Shown: piece after piece, positions 53,202 through 62,294 of the stretch
Position numbering within the stretch: position 1 is the stretch's first letter
How the letters are laid out: the number at the start of each line of letters is the position of its first letter
NCBI GenBank assembly: GCA_964426675.1
Contig: CAYRRM010000002.1
Span: 124,001 to 188,000, forward strand
Reading direction: 5' to 3'
From: DYMC01 sp035406705
Lineage (GTDB): Bacteria > Verrucomicrobiota > Lentisphaeria > Victivallales > GWF2-50-93
Length of the DNA stretch: 64,000 bases
Made by a program: the position numbers and the translations under genes
Notes under the pieces: model-generated
The model's database searches: none
Told to the model about the DNA's origin: nothing
What the model saw: only the letters and a program-made list of their open reading frames with translations

Positions 53202-54611
53202 TTATTTATTATTGTAGAAACGCTGAATTCTTTCTCCGACGTCTTTATATTTGATGTTTGCTTGATAGATTTCCTTATAGCATTCGAGGGCTTTTTCTTT
53301 GTTTCCCGCATTTTCATAACATATTCCAAGGTGATATAAGGCATCCATTTTTTGTTTATCCATAGCTATCATTTCGCTTATTGCTTTAGTAAATTGTTCT
53401 ATTGCAAGGTCATATTGTTTTTTCTCCGCAAAGCATCTTCCTATATAAACAATGGAAGAAAGTCTTCGTTGAGGGTTTTTTTGAGATAGCTGAAACTGTT
53501 GAAGGGCATCATCTATCATATTATTTTCCCAGTAGATTAAAGCAAGTTCATAACGCAGTTGCAAATCATTTGGATACCTATTTACTCTATCAGTAGCTCT
53601 TTCAAGCCTGTAAGCCATAATTTGTTCCTTGAAGGACTCTATATTCTTTTCGGCTTCATCTTTCTTGTCTGGATTGTTTTTAGCATATTCTTCCCACTGG
53701 AGGATAGATTGTTGCATTTGTGCCACTGTCGATTTTTCAATAGCTGAATCAATATGCGGATCAAGCGAGCCCATTTCCTGGACTACGAGGTTATAGAATT
53801 CAATAGCTTTATCGTGTCTTTCGGCTTTTTGATAGAGATCTGCTAATTTTCGTTTTACTTCAAGAGTTTGTTTTCCTTCATTATATTGTTTTTCATATTC
53901 AACAATAAGATTTGCAACGTCATCTGCGGCTCTTGCGATTCTATCTTCCTGTTCGAGTTTTACAGCTTGTGATTCATCTTTCAACTTTGTTCTATAATCT
54001 TCTCCTTGTAACCATTTTCCTTGTTCCATTGATGCGAGAGCGGCTGCAGCTCGAAGTTTTTGTTGTGCATCGAGGTCGTTTGGCTTCATATTTGCGATTT
54101 CCTGTCGAATTTTAAGGGCTTTTACTCCTTCTTTTGCATCGGCGTACGCGTCGGCAAGCCACGATAATATGGCAATATTTTTTGGATGATATTCGCGGGC
54201 AATCTCTAAAGCTTCTATAGTAATAAAATTAGCATTCAACTCATTGCCAGCTTGTGCCAGGAGATTTAGCGCTGGTATTGATGAAAGATTTATCGCGAGG
54301 GCGTCTTCGGCTTTTCTCATGGCTTCGAGTGGTTTTTTTGCAGCGAGTAAGGTTTTTCCTGCAGTAACGATGCCTGAAATTTTAAGGCCAGACATTAATT
54401 TCGCGAAAAGTCCGAGTTTTGCGGTATGAGTTCGTTCGGCTTTTCTTAATTGTTCTCTTGCCTCAATAAAACCTGGCTCTTTCTGTACAATACCCTTCAG
54501 AAGCATTAATCCGTATTCAAGGTTGTTTTTCTGAAGAGCATCAAGAGCTCTTTGGTAATTTGTCTTCATATCAGCAGAAACATCTTTAAAACTTTTTTGC
54601 TGAACAGCCAT
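53202..54611 (-). CDS. TPR-repeat protein
   Basis: Protein of 469 residues, no signal peptide. Tetratricopeptide repeats occur throughout, for example YGLMLLKGIVQKEPGFIEAR, PLEAMRKAEDALAINLSSIP, DDALQQFQLSQKNPQRRLSS and MDALYHLGICYENAGNKEKA. It lies 95 bp upstream of the Ser/Thr kinase gene on the same strand and may act as its scaffold or substrate adaptor. This is inferred from position. Confidence 0.85.
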   Translation of the reverse strand: MAVQQKSFKDVSADMKTNYQRALDALQKNNLEYGLMLLKGIVQKEPGFIEAREQLRKAERTHTAKLGLFAKLMSGLKISGIVTAGKTLLAAKKPLEAMRKAEDALAINLSSIPALNLLAQAGNELNANFITIEALEIAREYHPKNIAILSWLADAYADAKEGVKALKIRQEIANMKPNDLDAQQKLRAAAALASMEQGKWLQGEDYRTKLKDESQAVKLEQEDRIARAADDVANLIVEYEKQYNEGKQTLEVKRKLADLYQKAERHDKAIEFYNLVVQEMGSLDPHIDSAIEKSTVAQMQQSILQWEEYAKNNPDKKDEAEKNIESFKEQIMAYRLERATDRVNRYPNDLQLRYELALIYWENNMIDDALQQFQLSQKNPQRRLSSIVYIGRCFAEKKQYDLAIEQFTKAISEMIAMDKQKMDALYHLGICYENAGNKEKALECYKEIYQANIKYKDVGERIQRFYNNK

Positions 54612-54713
54612 TGTTAGCCTCCAATTATAAAAAAAAGAAATAAAATATTTAAGAAAAAGAACTTAAGTATATATTACATTAAAATAAAAAAAATCAACTC
54701 AAATTTTTAATTT

Positions 54714-56075
54714 ATGTATAAAACAGGAGATAATATAGCAGCGATATCAACTGCGACAGGTGGAGCAATCGCAATTTTACGGATTTCCGGATATAACGCG
54801 TTTAATATTGCAAAGTCTGTTTGGACTCCATTAAAGAAGCGCGATACGGATTTTCATTATGCCCATATGTATTTAGGAAATTGTAATTTTGCATCAGTAG
54901 CGCCAGAAAAAGCGTTTGCTGTGTTTTTTAAGGAACCTGAGTCATATACAGGAGAGAATCTTGTAGAAATTCATTGTCATGGAAGCAAGCTACTTGCAGA
55001 AAAAATATTAAAATCTTTAATTGCTGCAGGTGCTCGTCAAGCTGAACCTGGTGAATTTACTTTTCGAGCATTTATAAACGGAAAACTTGATTTGAGCCAG
55101 GCGGAAGCAGTTGCCGATATAATAAGTGCTAAATCTGAACTTGCTCTTGATCTGGCTGAAAAACAACTTGACGGAGTTCTAAAGAGGAAGATAAACAAAA
55201 TAAGAGATGAAATAGTTGAGATTATTGCGCTTTGTGAAACAGAACTCGATTTTTCCGAAGAACACGATTTATTAATTGATAATAATTTTATACAAGACAT
55301 CGAAAAAATACTAAAAGAATTAGATGCTATTATAAAGACAGCACGTGATGGTATGATTATAAGAGATGGTTTTAAAATAGTCATAGCTGGACATCCCAAT
55401 GCCGGTAAGTCAAGTTTATTTAATTGCCTTCTGGGAAGAGACAGGGCAATTGTTACTGATATACCTGGTACTACCAGAGATACAATCGAGGAAGACTTGA
55501 TAATCGGTTCATTGAGGGCGACTATAATAGATACTGCTGGCCTCAGAGACGCAGATAATTTAATTGAAAAAATTGGTATTCAAAGGACCAGAGAGTCTAT
55601 AGGTTCGGCAGATATGATTTTATGGGTTCTGGATCCCCTGTCAGATAAGGACACTCAAATAAAAGAGATGAAAAGTCATTCTCCTGAGGATAATACGATT
55701 GTTGTTTGGAGTAAGTCGGATTTACTTAAAAATGATGAAATTTTCCAATTAAAACAATTATTGAAGGATTCCATTTGTATCTCATCCAGGTCTTTTGATG
55801 GAATTTCTGAATTGAGAGAAAAGATAATTACAAAAGCTTCTGTGGCAGAATATAATAGTAAAGATGAATTTGCGATAAGCACCAGGCACGAAACTTTGAT
55901 TTCAGAGGCAATTTTAGCTTTAAATATGGCGTTGACAGAAATGCGAAAATCGCAATATGAAATTGTGGCAATGTTTTTAAGAAATGCATTATTTTCAATA
56001 AAACAAATTACAGGAGAAGTCTATACGCCAGATATTCTTGATGATATCTTTTCGAAATTTTGTATTGGGAAGTAA
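54714..56075 (+). CDS. mnmE: tRNA modification GTPase MnmE
   Basis: GTPase of 453 residues that, with MnmG, forms cmnm5U34 in tRNAs. The N-terminal folate-binding part opens DNIAAISTATGGAIAILRIS; the G domain has GHPNAGKSSLFNCLLGRDRA, DIPGTTRDTIEE, DTAGLR and WSKSD; the C-terminus ends in FCIGK, the conserved catalytic Cys motif. Full length. Confidence 0.97.
   Translation: MYKTGDNIAAISTATGGAIAILRISGYNAFNIAKSVWTPLKKRDTDFHYAHMYLGNCNFASVAPEKAFAVFFKEPESYTGENLVEIHCHGSKLLAEKILKSLIAAGARQAEPGEFTFRAFINGKLDLSQAEAVADIISAKSELALDLAEKQLDGVLKRKINKIRDEIVEIIALCETELDFSEEHDLLIDNNFIQDIEKILKELDAIIKTARDGMIIRDGFKIVIAGHPNAGKSSLFNCLLGRDRAIVTDIPGTTRDTIEEDLIIGSLRATIIDTAGLRDADNLIEKIGIQRTRESIGSADMILWVLDPLSDKDTQIKEMKSHSPEDNTIVVWSKSDLLKNDEIFQLKQLLKDSICISSRSFDGISELREKIITKASVAEYNSKDEFAISTRHETLISEAILALNMALTEMRKSQYEIVAMFLRNALFSIKQITGEVYTPDILDDIFSKFCIGK
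55942..55954. repeat. TGCGAAAATCGCA dispersed palindrome
   Basis: Lies near the 3' end of mnmE, in the third codon phase, read around Arg-Lys-Ser. Confidence 0.7.
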
Positions 56076-56109
56076 GGAAGAAATAAGACTAATGTAAAGG
56101 AGAACTTTT

Positions 56110-56907
56110 TTGAATCAACTTGTAGATTTTTTTTCTAATGTTCCTGTTTTTGCTCAACTGCGGGATCCATTTCTATTCTGGGTGCTTTCGGCAATTTGTG
56201 CTTTTTCGATAGGTTTTTCCAAGAATGGAGTAAGTGGTCTTGCTGTTCTTGTAGTTCCGTTAATGGCGATAATTTTTCCGGCAAAGGCTTCAACAGGGAT
56301 ATTATTACCTCTCCTTATAGCAGGTGATTGTGTTGCATTATGGTCATTTCGTGCTCATGGTGATTGGAAGCATATAATAAGGTCTTTACCGTGGGCGTTG
56401 ATTGGAATATGTTGTGGTTGGATTGTTATGGGTTATCCCGGTTTTTCAGGGGTTCTTTTTAAGCGTTTCATAGGGGGAATTGTAATTTTCGTTATATTTT
56501 TGGGTGAATACCTTGCGTGGCGAGGCAATTCTGATAATAATCTGCGAATTTCGCACACCTTATTTTTCGTAATTTTTTTTGGTGTTCTTGGAGGTTTTGC
56601 AACAATGACTGCTAATGCTGCCGGGCCAGTATTTGCGGTTTATCTTTTGGCGCTTAATTTACCAAAGGAGAATTTTATAGGTAGTTCTGCCAGAATTTTT
56701 TTTATTTTAAATCTTATAAAAGTGCCATTTAGTGCTCAACTTGGTTTGATTAATGTAGAGACTTTAATTTTCGATATCATGGTTCTTCCTTTTTTAGTGG
56801 TAGGAGCTTATTTTGGTTTCAGGACTGCTAAAATAATTCCACAAAAGATCTTTAACTACATAATAAAAGCACTTGCTTTTATAGCGGCACTGAAGCTAAT
56901 ATTTTAA
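56110..56907 (+). CDS. TauE/SafE-family membrane permease
   Basis: Membrane protein of 265 residues with about eight helices; starts at TTG with AAGGAGAA upstream. FSIGFSKNGVSGLAVLVVPL and LGGFATMTANAAGPVFAVYL are the two repeated TauE/SafE signatures. The family moves sulfite, sulfoacetate or related anions; a link to sulfate released by the sulfatases is possible but not shown. Confidence 0.88.
   Translation: MNQLVDFFSNVPVFAQLRDPFLFWVLSAICAFSIGFSKNGVSGLAVLVVPLMAIIFPAKASTGILLPLLIAGDCVALWSFRAHGDWKHIIRSLPWALIGICCGWIVMGYPGFSGVLFKRFIGGIVIFVIFLGEYLAWRGNSDNNLRISHTLFFVIFFGVLGGFATMTANAAGPVFAVYLLALNLPKENFIGSSARIFFILNLIKVPFSAQLGLINVETLIFDIMVLPFLVVGAYFGFRTAKIIPQKIFNYIIKALAFIAALKLIF
56543..56555. repeat. 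TGCGAATTTCGCA dispersed palindrome
   Basis: Lies in the TauE/SafE gene, in the third codon phase (Arg-Ile-Ser), in a loop between membrane segments. Confidence 0.7.
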
Positions 56908-56921
56908 AATGTTATTATTAA

Positions 56922-57365
56922 CTACAAATCTTCTTTTTTACTAAGTTTATCTGAACTTAGTAAAATTGTATCTGGGGGGTCATGCCTACAATTTGGACAG
57001 AGTTCTCTATTTCGGATAAATCTAAATTTATCCATTGTATGTTTTGCTTCAGAAGGTGGGGGGACGTCTTCCGGAGGAAGAGGAAATTCATAATCACATA
57101 TTTTACATTTCGCAAGATATCTCAATCGCCCTCCACATAACTTACAGTAATTTCGTTGGTCTTTGTCATCATCAATATCTACTATTATTTTTGCCCCTAT
57201 TGCTTTGCACTTTGTGCATATGACCGCACGTTCTGCACCGGCAGGCACAGGGTCTTTTTTAAAAAATTGAAAGTAAACGATAAAAGGAAAGAGAAATATT
57301 AACAAAATCAGGATAATTCTATTACGAACAGTTTTGTTTTTCAATAATTCTAAGATTTGCATCAT
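56922..57365 (-). CDS. Membrane-anchored zinc-ribbon protein
   Basis: Protein of 147 residues with one N-terminal membrane segment (about residues 16-33, IILILLIFLFPFIVYFQF). The rest has four CXXC pairs (CTKC, CKLC, CKIC, CPNC), enough for two zinc ribbons. No function is recognisable. It precedes nothing on its strand within 300 bp and follows the LamG prepilin gene by 14 bp, so both may share a transcript. Confidence 0.75.
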   Translation of the reverse strand: MMQILELLKNKTVRNRIILILLIFLFPFIVYFQFFKKDPVPAGAERAVICTKCKAIGAKIIVDIDDDKDQRNYCKLCGGRLRYLAKCKICDYEFPLPPEDVPPPSEAKHTMDKFRFIRNRELCPNCRHDPPDTILLSSDKLSKKEDL

Positions 57366-57379
57366 TCTCCTATTATTTT

Positions 57380-58441
57380 TTATTCTCTACCCATTTCATA
57401 ATGACCGCGTATTTCTGCGTCGGGGAGGGCTCTTTTGAAAACTACGAATTCGTCCATTTTGCCTTTAAATAAAAATTTTATCATCCACTCATTTGAGAGT
57501 TCTCCTGGTTTTGTTTTATCGTATGTTGAAGGACTCCAATATTTTCTATAGCATCCTGCTCCACCTAAAATAAGTGGAACATTCAGTCCATTTCCAGAAC
57601 ACACTTGCCATTCTGTAGCCGTTCCAGTATAAGGATTTTCCTCTGTTGTTTCAATAAAATCTCCGAGCGGCTCTCCATTTACGAATACAGTAATTTCACC
57701 TTTTACCTGTCCAGTATCCTCATCTAATCCGAGGCTTTTATAACGCAAAGCAAGCTGTATCCATCCTTTTTTGTCAAAATCCACCTGTGTATTTGTCCAC
57801 GTAGCGCATGTGGTAAATACATCCACATCAAAAGAGCCCTGTCCAAAGGAACCACTCCATGGATTTGCATAAAGGTCGTATTGACAAGCCGCATCGTATG
57901 CTGTTCCCCAGAGGGACTTTGAAAAAGGGCAGTCTCCCAGTCCAAGTTTATCAAATTTTACCCATGTTAAGATAGTAAAGCTATCCTCCGGCGTAAAGTC
58001 AAGTCCCTGTGTGCCAGGAATTAGAATATAAGTATTTGTACCATTAAACTGAAGTGCGTGCTTATATCCATTTTTTCCCCATCTTCCTCCAGATTTTATC
58101 CATTGAAACTGATGAGGTCCGCTGGTTGTTCTGCTCAAATAGCCATTATACTTGTCGGCCTGGTGATTTTCTACATCTGCTCCGAGCGCAGAATTGTAAA
58201 TAATATCTCCTTTTCCTTCTTGAAAGTTAAAGTTTAAGACGCAGTCAGGATCATTTGATAAAGCCCTATTATATGCAAGCCATCTATTAAACTTTGCCCA
58301 TTGGACAGAACGATAAAGTCGAGGCATCAGGAAAGTTAAAAGTATCAGGAAAATCATCATAGCAATGTATATTTCTACTAAGGTAAAACTGTGTCGTATA
58401 ATTTTTCTAAAGATATTCTGAAACTTATTTTTTGTTTTCAT
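57380..58441 (-). CDS. Prepilin-like exported protein with LamG domain
   Basis: Protein of 353 residues. The N-terminus HSFTLVEIYIAMMIFLILLT (about residues 17-36) is a prepilin segment with Glu at +5, but it differs from the FTLIELLVV type. A large LamG/concanavalin-like domain follows (about residues 70-345): DPDCVLNFNFQEGKGDIIYN, FTILTWVKFDKLG, ITVFVNGEPLGDF and GKMDEFVVFKRALPDAEIRG. It lacks the H-Xn-DG motif. It may display a carbohydrate-binding domain on a pseudopilus. Confidence 0.85.
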   Translation of the reverse strand: MKTKNKFQNIFRKIIRHSFTLVEIYIAMMIFLILLTFLMPRLYRSVQWAKFNRWLAYNRALSNDPDCVLNFNFQEGKGDIIYNSALGADVENHQADKYNGYLSRTTSGPHQFQWIKSGGRWGKNGYKHALQFNGTNTYILIPGTQGLDFTPEDSFTILTWVKFDKLGLGDCPFSKSLWGTAYDAACQYDLYANPWSGSFGQGSFDVDVFTTCATWTNTQVDFDKKGWIQLALRYKSLGLDEDTGQVKGEITVFVNGEPLGDFIETTEENPYTGTATEWQVCSGNGLNVPLILGGAGCYRKYWSPSTYDKTKPGELSNEWMIKFLFKGKMDEFVVFKRALPDAEIRGHYEMGRE

Positions 58442-58720
58442 TTTACACCTCCCATTTTATAAAAATATAGGCGTAATAAATTCTTTAATTTATTTAAAGC
58501 ATATAGTATGCCATAACTTTAATATTTAGCAAAAATAGAAAAAATGATAGGAAAAAATTAGTTATAATTTTTTTCATGAATTATGGACTTTTTGTATTTA
58601 TTTTTGGCGAAATTTATCAATGAGGTGTTTGAAAATCTTATTGAATGAGTGTAAATTCTAAAAATTTTTACATTAAAATAATAGAAAATTTTTTACTTTT
58701 TTGCATTGGAGTTGTTGTTC

Positions 58721-60445
58721 ATGCAATATGGGAAGAGGGATTTAGAAAGAAAAACAATACAGAGTTCTTATTGGATACTTATAGGGATTTTTATTGCTAT
58801 CATTCTTGTGAATATTCTATCATATTATATAAATGTAGCCATTGGAGAATTCCAGGCTTCAAGCAGAAATATTTCTGATAACATCAGAGCAAAAACGATA
58901 AGTGCTAACCTACTCTTTCTTGAAATTTTACAGGGAGCAAGTGATAAAGATTTAAATGCAGTATGGAAAATTATAGAACAGACACAAGAAGAAGTTAGAA
59001 AGATTAATAATCAGGAAATCAGGGATAAAATTAATGACGCCTTATTGGCTTTTAAAGGGGCAATGATTGAGCTTAACACTGCTTTAACAGATCCATCGAA
59101 AAAGTCTTCAGTTGAAAATTGCGAGTCTGATTATTATAAAACCTATACAAATCTTAACGAAGCAATTAGCATTGTAGATCCCCACCTAAAGATGATTGCT
59201 CAATCAAAGATAGACAATATGAAACTGTTATATATCGTTCTCAGCACGATTATAATATCGCTTCTCGGTTTTGCAGGATGGCAGGTTAGAACATTTGTAT
59301 CTATGATTTCCGCAATGGAAGAAAGTAATAGCAAACAGAATAGGTTGCTTTCGACAGTTATAAATTCAATGGATACAATACTGGTATTTGTAGATAATGA
59401 ATTAAAGATAACTATATGGAATTCCTCTGCGGAAAAGTATTTTGGGATACCGGTGAACCAGGCAGAAGGGACCAATCTTTTTGATACACTCCCATTTCTG
59501 TCAAAATATGCAACTTCATGCCATAAAGCAATTCAATTGCAAAAAACAGAAGAATTGCGTGGAAATGAGCTTAGTATTTCTGATCTGGAGAGAATAGTTG
59601 ATATTAAAATTATTCCGAGTGTTGGAGAACACGGATTACTCCTTGCTATTGATGATGTTACAGAAATAGAAGCCAATAAAAAACGAACGGAAAATATGCA
59701 ACGCCTTGAAACCGTCAGAAATTTAATGAAAAATCTCATAGTAGATTTTAATGAAATATTTACTTCTCTTGAAAATACACTAAAAACAATTGAAAATTCA
59801 GTTGAACTTTCTACTCCAGAGGACGCCCTTGAAATGAAAAATCTGATGGCTTCAGTCAGAAATACTTCTCTCAAAGCTCAGGATAAAGTTAAAAAACTCT
59901 CATCAATGACCAGAGAAAAAGAGTTTATACCAAGAAAGGTGGACCTCAATGTTATACTTTCAAGAGTTACTGATATATGCAAAGATATCTATGGAGAAAA
60001 TGTTCTACTTAATAAAACCCTCTACGATGCAAAGGCATTTACTATGGCCGATCCTGAATTGCTTGAAACTGTATTTTTTAATATGCTTGAAAATTCATAT
60101 CATGCACTCACAATAATGAAAGAACCAGGACAAGTTCAAGGAGGAATAATTGAAGTTTCTATTGAAAAAATATATCCCGACAGGAACTATCGTCAAATCC
60201 ATCCACAAGCTGTAGCATCATCATATTGGGTAATCAACATAGCTGATAATGGCGTTGGAATGGATAATTCCATCAGTTCTAAAATATTTGACCCCTTTTT
60301 CACGACGAAGGAAAAAATCGGAGCAGCTGGGGTTGGTCTGTCTGTTGCAGATGAAATTATCAGGAAACATCGTGGTTTTATAGAGTTGTATTCAGTTCCT
60401 GGTCAGGGAACTAGTTTTAGTATATTTATACCTGAAATGGTTTAG
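58721..60445 (+). CDS. PAS-containing histidine-kinase-like protein lacking the phosphoacceptor His
   Basis: Membrane sensor of about 574 residues (a TTG start five codons earlier is possible; I prefer ATG 58721, with GGAG ten bases before). Two membrane helices (near residues 18-35 and 165-185) enclose an extracytoplasmic helical region, followed by a PAS domain (LSTVINSMDTILVFVDNELK) and a kinase core. In the dimerisation helix, NLIVDFNEIFTSLE stands where AHDFNN is usual, so the phosphoacceptor His is Val. The ATPase part is intact: MLENSYHAL, NIADNGVGMD, FDPFFTTK and GVGLSVADEIIRKH. It is followed 24 bp later by a hybrid kinase that has its His. Confidence 0.85.
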   Translation: MQYGKRDLERKTIQSSYWILIGIFIAIILVNILSYYINVAIGEFQASSRNISDNIRAKTISANLLFLEILQGASDKDLNAVWKIIEQTQEEVRKINNQEIRDKINDALLAFKGAMIELNTALTDPSKKSSVENCESDYYKTYTNLNEAISIVDPHLKMIAQSKIDNMKLLYIVLSTIIISLLGFAGWQVRTFVSMISAMEESNSKQNRLLSTVINSMDTILVFVDNELKITIWNSSAEKYFGIPVNQAEGTNLFDTLPFLSKYATSCHKAIQLQKTEELRGNELSISDLERIVDIKIIPSVGEHGLLLAIDDVTEIEANKKRTENMQRLETVRNLMKNLIVDFNEIFTSLENTLKTIENSVELSTPEDALEMKNLMASVRNTSLKAQDKVKKLSSMTREKEFIPRKVDLNVILSRVTDICKDIYGENVLLNKTLYDAKAFTMADPELLETVFFNMLENSYHALTIMKEPGQVQGGIIEVSIEKIYPDRNYRQIHPQAVASSYWVINIADNGVGMDNSISSKIFDPFFTTKEKIGAAGVGLSVADEIIRKHRGFIELYSVPGQGTSFSIFIPEMV

Positions 60446-60469
60446 AAATTTAACTCAGGAGAAAAAAAA

Positions 60470-61810
60470 ATGAAAGTTGAAATTATCATTGCATTTTTAG
60501 CCGGTATTGCAGCATCGTCCGTCTTTTTCTTGCTATTTTCTAATGAACCTGAAAGTAGCAATGAAGACTCTAAAAGTGATAGTAATGAAAAAACTTCTGA
60601 TAAAATTGAATTAGAGAGAAAACTCAAAAATGCCTGCGAAACTGCTATAAAAGCAGAATTAGCAAGCGATGCCAAAAGTAGATTTATAGCTTATATAACA
60701 CATGAAATAAGAACCTGCCTCAATATTATAATGGGAATAACCCAAGTATTTGAAGAAGAAGAAAAAGATAAATTAAGTGAAAAACAGAAAAATTTCATAC
60801 AAACCATATCGGATTCTTCTAAAAAATTATTATCTGTAACAGATGAGGTTTCTGAATTTTCAACGAGAGAAAAGGGTGAAAGGCACTTCTTTCTAAAAGA
60901 TAAAGTGTTTGATTTAAAAAAATTATGCTCTGAAATAGTAAATGACCTCAAAGCAACATCACAAAATAAAGGACTTGACTTAAATATTGAAATTACAGAT
61001 GATGTTCCTCCTGTTGTCTCAGCCGATAAAACAAAAATTACTCATTTACTTTATACCTTGATTGAAAACGCAATCCGCTTCACAAATAAAGGAAATGTAA
61101 AACTTTTAATTAATAAAATTTCCGATTTAGATGACGAAAAGTCTATGATTTCCTTCGCAGTAAGCGATTCCGGAACTGGTTTTTCAGATGAAAAATTAGA
61201 GAAAATTTTTGATTTTTCAGATGAAAGTCCATCTGAAGCAGAAAGAACAGGAAATGTAAAGCTTGGACTCGCCATATGTAAATATCTCGTAGAACAAATG
61301 GGGGGATCTATTAAATGTATAAGTAAAAAAGATTCCGGCACCACCTTCAAAATAGAAATTCCCCTGAAAAAAGCAAAATTAGAAGAAAATAAAATAAGTA
61401 ATTTATCTCCTCTTGAAAGTAAGAAAATTGCGAATTTCGCAGGAAAAAAAGCCCTCCTTGCCGAAGACGATCCTATAAATAGACAAATAGAAAAGTTACT
61501 TCTCACAAAATATGGTTTTTCAGTAGAAACAGCATCCAATGGACAAGAAGCAGTCCAAAAATATAAAAATGAGAACTATGATATCATTTTTATGGATTGT
61601 GAAATGCCAGTAATGAATGGTTTCGCAGCATGTCGTGAAATACGTAATATAGAGAAAGAAAGCGGAAAGCATATTCCAATTATTGCAATGACAGCCAATG
61701 CTCTTGCAGGAGATAAAGAAATCTGCATACAGTCAGGGATGGATGACTACGTATCAAAACCGGTTAATATCGAGAAACTTATAGAAGCTACAAATAAATA
61801 TCTTGCTTGA
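60470..61810 (+). CDS. Hybrid sensor histidine kinase/response regulator
   Basis: Protein of 446 residues. One N-terminal membrane helix (residues 3-24) is followed by a short acidic linker, HisKA with THEIRTCLNIIMG (His 78), HATPase_c with NAIRFTNKG, DSGTGFSDEKL and GLAICKYLVEQMGGSI, and a C-terminal receiver domain with ALLAEDDPINRQ, FMDCEMPVMNG (Asp 376), MTANAL and DDYVSKPV. The usual Pro of HEIRTPLN is Cys. A phosphorelay to an unlinked Hpt protein is likely. The 3' end overlaps the phosphatase gene by eight bases. Confidence 0.92.
   Translation: MKVEIIIAFLAGIAASSVFFLLFSNEPESSNEDSKSDSNEKTSDKIELERKLKNACETAIKAELASDAKSRFIAYITHEIRTCLNIIMGITQVFEEEEKDKLSEKQKNFIQTISDSSKKLLSVTDEVSEFSTREKGERHFFLKDKVFDLKKLCSEIVNDLKATSQNKGLDLNIEITDDVPPVVSADKTKITHLLYTLIENAIRFTNKGNVKLLINKISDLDDEKSMISFAVSDSGTGFSDEKLEKIFDFSDESPSEAERTGNVKLGLAICKYLVEQMGGSIKCISKKDSGTTFKIEIPLKKAKLEENKISNLSPLESKKIANFAGKKALLAEDDPINRQIEKLLLTKYGFSVETASNGQEAVQKYKNENYDIIFMDCEMPVMNGFAACREIRNIEKESGKHIPIIAMTANALAGDKEICIQSGMDDYVSKPVNIEKLIEATNKYLA
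61429..61441. repeat. TGCGAATTTCGCA dispersed palindrome
   Basis: Lies in the linker between kinase and receiver domains of the hybrid kinase; read as Ala-Asn-Phe-Ala. Confidence 0.7.
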
Positions 61811-62294
61811 ATCAGGAAAGTTGAGAGAAAAAAAAATACTTTTTGTTTGTACTGGAAATACGTGCCGCAGTCCATTTGCTGCCGCATATATGCGTAAACT
61901 ATGTTCTGAGAAAGGAATAAATAATTTAGAAATCCTTTCCGCTGGCATTTCCACCATTGATGGTTTGCCGGCCTCTCAAAATGCCATAATGGCAGCAGAG
62001 GAATTTGGCGTAGACCTTTCTTCCCACAACTCAAAGGCTCTTACAGAAACACTCCTGAATACTGCCGAATTAATAATATGTATGGCTGAATCACATCGAA
62101 ATGCTGTCTTGCGATTTTCGCAAATATCACCTGAAAAAGTAAAATTATTGCTTGAATTTTCTAATAAGCATAGAAAGGGAGATATAGCAGACCCATTTGG
62201 AGGAAATATTGAGATTTACCGTAATTGCTTCTTGCAAATTGCGTCCGCAGTGGATAATTTACTAACTTACATTTTAAAAAAAAAGGATAATTGA
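61803..62294 (+). CDS. Low-molecular-weight phosphatase (YwlE/Wzb-like)
   Basis: Protein of up to 163 residues. ILFVCTGNTCRSPFAAAYM holds the CX5R-S phosphate loop, and IADPFGG the general-acid Asp. It acts on phosphotyrosine or phosphoarginine in this family. The start is uncertain: TTG 61803 or TTG 61821, the former overlapping the kinase gene. It is immediately followed by the rpiB-glyA fusion, the same order as ywlE-rpiB-glyA in Bacillus. Confidence 0.88.
   Translation: MLESGKLREKKILFVCTGNTCRSPFAAAYMRKLCSEKGINNLEILSAGISTIDGLPASQNAIMAAEEFGVDLSSHNSKALTETLLNTAELIICMAESHRNAVLRFSQISPEKVKLLLEFSNKHRKGDIADPFGGNIEIYRNCFLQIASAVDNLLTYILKKKDN
62110..62122. repeat. TGCGATTTTCGCA dispersed palindrome
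   Basis: Lies in the phosphatase gene, in the third codon phase (Arg-Phe-Ser). Confidence 0.7.
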
